Positions 12,611-13,520 of a stretch of 13,520 nt of DNA are shown here, in pieces. The stretch's first letter is position 1. Each line of letters opens with the position of its first letter. A model generated the notes under the pieces. It ran no database searches and was not told the origin of the DNA. It worked only from the letters and a program-made list of their open reading frames with translations. Origin of the DNA: Candidatus Bathyarchaeota archaeon RBG_13_60_20 (GTDB taxonomy: Archaea > Thermoproteota > Bathyarchaeia > TCS64); assembly GCA_001775965.1 (NCBI GenBank), contig MEZG01000019.1, positions 7,238 through 20,757 on the forward strand, in the 5' to 3' direction. The translations under genes were made by a program, and so were the position numbers.

Positions 12611-13520
12611 ATGGGCGTCCAGCTAGGCGACATCGTGCAGCCGCGGAGCCTGGCTATAGAGGACTTGGCCGGGCGGGCAGTAGCCTTCGACGGCAACAAC
12701 ATACTATACCAGTTCCTGTCCATCATCAGGGGCAAGCAGGGTGAGCCCCTTCGCGACCAGTCCGGGAGGGTGACCAGCCACCTGAGTGGCCTTATCTACA
12801 GGAACAGCAACCTCATGGAGGCCGGCGTGAAGATCGAGTACGTCTTCGACGGCGAGCCACACAGCTTCAAGAGGGAGACCCTGGACCAGAGGAGACAGGT
12901 AAGGCGGAAGGCTAGGGCTGAGTACGAGAAGGCAGTGAAGGAGGGCGACGAGGAGAGGGCCCGCCGCTACGGGCAGCAGGCAGTCGTGGCCACCACAGAC
13001 ATCGTGGAGGACGCCAAGAGGCTCCTCACAGCCATGGGGGTGCCGTGGGTCCAGGCTCCAGGCGAAGGGGAGGCTCAGACGGCCTACATGGCCGCCCGGG
13101 GCGATGCATGGGGCGCCGCCAGCCAGGACTACGATTCTCTGCTGTACGGCGCTCCGCGGCACCTGAGAAACCTGAGCGTCACGGGCCGCAGGAAGCTGCC
13201 CAGGAAGAACGTCTACATGAAGATCGAGCCCGAGATCATCGAGCTGGACAAGGTGACGAGGGACCTGGGGCTCACCAGGGAGCAGCTGATAGACGTGGGC
13301 ATCCTCGTGGGCACCGACTACAACCCCGATGGGGTAAAGGGCGTGGGGCCCAAGACGGCCCTCAAGCTGATAAGGAAGCATGGGAGCCTGGAGGCCGCGC
13401 TCCCCCACATCGACGACGCTGTGTTCCCCCATCCTGTTGAGGAGATCAGGGGGCTCTTCCTGAGGCCACGCGTCACCGACGACTACAGGCTCGAGTGGAG
13501 CAAGCCGGACACCGCCAGTA
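12611..13520 (+). CDS. fen: flap endonuclease 1 (FEN-1), 3' end outside window
   Basis: The open frame runs to the window edge without a stop and gives 303 complete codons of a protein usually about 340 residues. The N-terminus MGVQLGDIV is the invariant FEN-1 start, and an upstream GAGGTGG supports the ATG. Catalytic acids are all present: Asp27 in AFDGNN, Asp80 in VFDGEP, Glu152 and Glu154 in APGEGEAQ, Asp173 and Asp175 in SQDYDSLL, and Asp236 in GTDYNPDGVKGVGPKTAL, where the helix-two-turn-helix begins. The enzyme removes 5' flaps during Okazaki fragment maturation and repair. The C-terminal PCNA-binding peptide lies beyond the window. Close packing behind cdc48 and the winged-helix gene suggests co-expression. 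Confidence 0.95.
   Translation, partial: MGVQLGDIVQPRSLAIEDLAGRAVAFDGNNILYQFLSIIRGKQGEPLRDQSGRVTSHLSGLIYRNSNLMEAGVKIEYVFDGEPHSFKRETLDQRRQVRRKARAEYEKAVKEGDEERARRYGQQAVVATTDIVEDAKRLLTAMGVPWVQAPGEGEAQTAYMAARGDAWGAASQDYDSLLYGAPRHLRNLSVTGRRKLPRKNVYMKIEPEIIELDKVTRDLGLTREQLIDVGILVGTDYNPDGVKGVGPKTALKLIRKHGSLEAALPHIDDAVFPHPVEEIRGLFLRPRVTDDYRLEWSKPDTAS

Noticed and set aside
12704..13432. Minus-strand open frame of about 242 codons opposite fen
   Set aside because: The plus strand carries an uninterrupted FEN-1 reading frame with all seven catalytic acids in view. The antisense frame is a by-product of codon bias.
1..13520. CRISPR arrays, insertion sequences, toxin-antitoxin or defence genes
   Set aside because: No regularly spaced repeats, terminal inverted repeats, transposase, integrase or defence-family proteins were recognised. 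Genes are tightly packed core functions.

Overview
The window is archaeal chromosomal DNA, GC-rich by eye, with AT-rich patches confined to promoters. The evidence is a glycerol-1-phosphate dehydrogenase (archaeal lipid stereochemistry), a KH-domain CPSF nuclease (aCPSF1/FttA), a proteasome beta subunit, a two-ring Cdc48 ATPase, FEN-1, archaeal TATA boxes and GGTG/GAGGTG-type ribosome binding sites with many GTG and TTG starts. A SepF homologue implies FtsZ-based division, which argues against classical Crenarchaeota (Sulfolobales, Thermoproteales). My inference is a lineage near Thaumarchaeota, Aigarchaeota or Bathyarchaeota, but the species cannot be named from the sequence.

Layout. (1) Positions 1-4860, all on the minus strand, read right to left: a four-subunit 2-oxoacid:ferredoxin oxidoreductase (ferredoxin-like, alpha, beta and gamma subunits, overlapping or nearly so), a Nudix hydrolase one base later, then a sulfur-relay module: TusA, a DsrE2-like protein, a DsrE-like protein, a DsrF/TusC-like protein and the first codons of one more gene at the window edge. 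A separate promoter with two dyad elements sits just before tusA. (2) 4861-5811, minus: an ornithine cyclodeaminase/alanine dehydrogenase family enzyme with its own TATA box. (3) 5812-5971: divergent promoters leading to sepF on the plus strand. (4) 6287-8844, minus: proteasome beta subunit followed by the aCPSF1/FttA termination nuclease, whose stop codon lies three bases from the convergent sepF stop. (5) 8845-9001: a compact divergent promoter region for psmB (minus) and glycerol-1-phosphate dehydrogenase (plus). (6) 10208-13520, plus: cdc48, a 69-residue winged-helix protein and FEN-1 (cut by the window end), closely packed and probably one operon.

The window is mostly core informational and housekeeping content. 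The left part combines ferredoxin-linked carbon metabolism with a persulfide-carrier module. I see no mobile element, CRISPR array, tRNA or rRNA. I also see no clearly novel system. The most unusual observations are a 48-base near-identical block shared by the D1 and D2 ATPase domains of cdc48 (probable gene conversion), the paired dyads at the tusA promoter, and the small winged-helix gene between cdc48 and fen.
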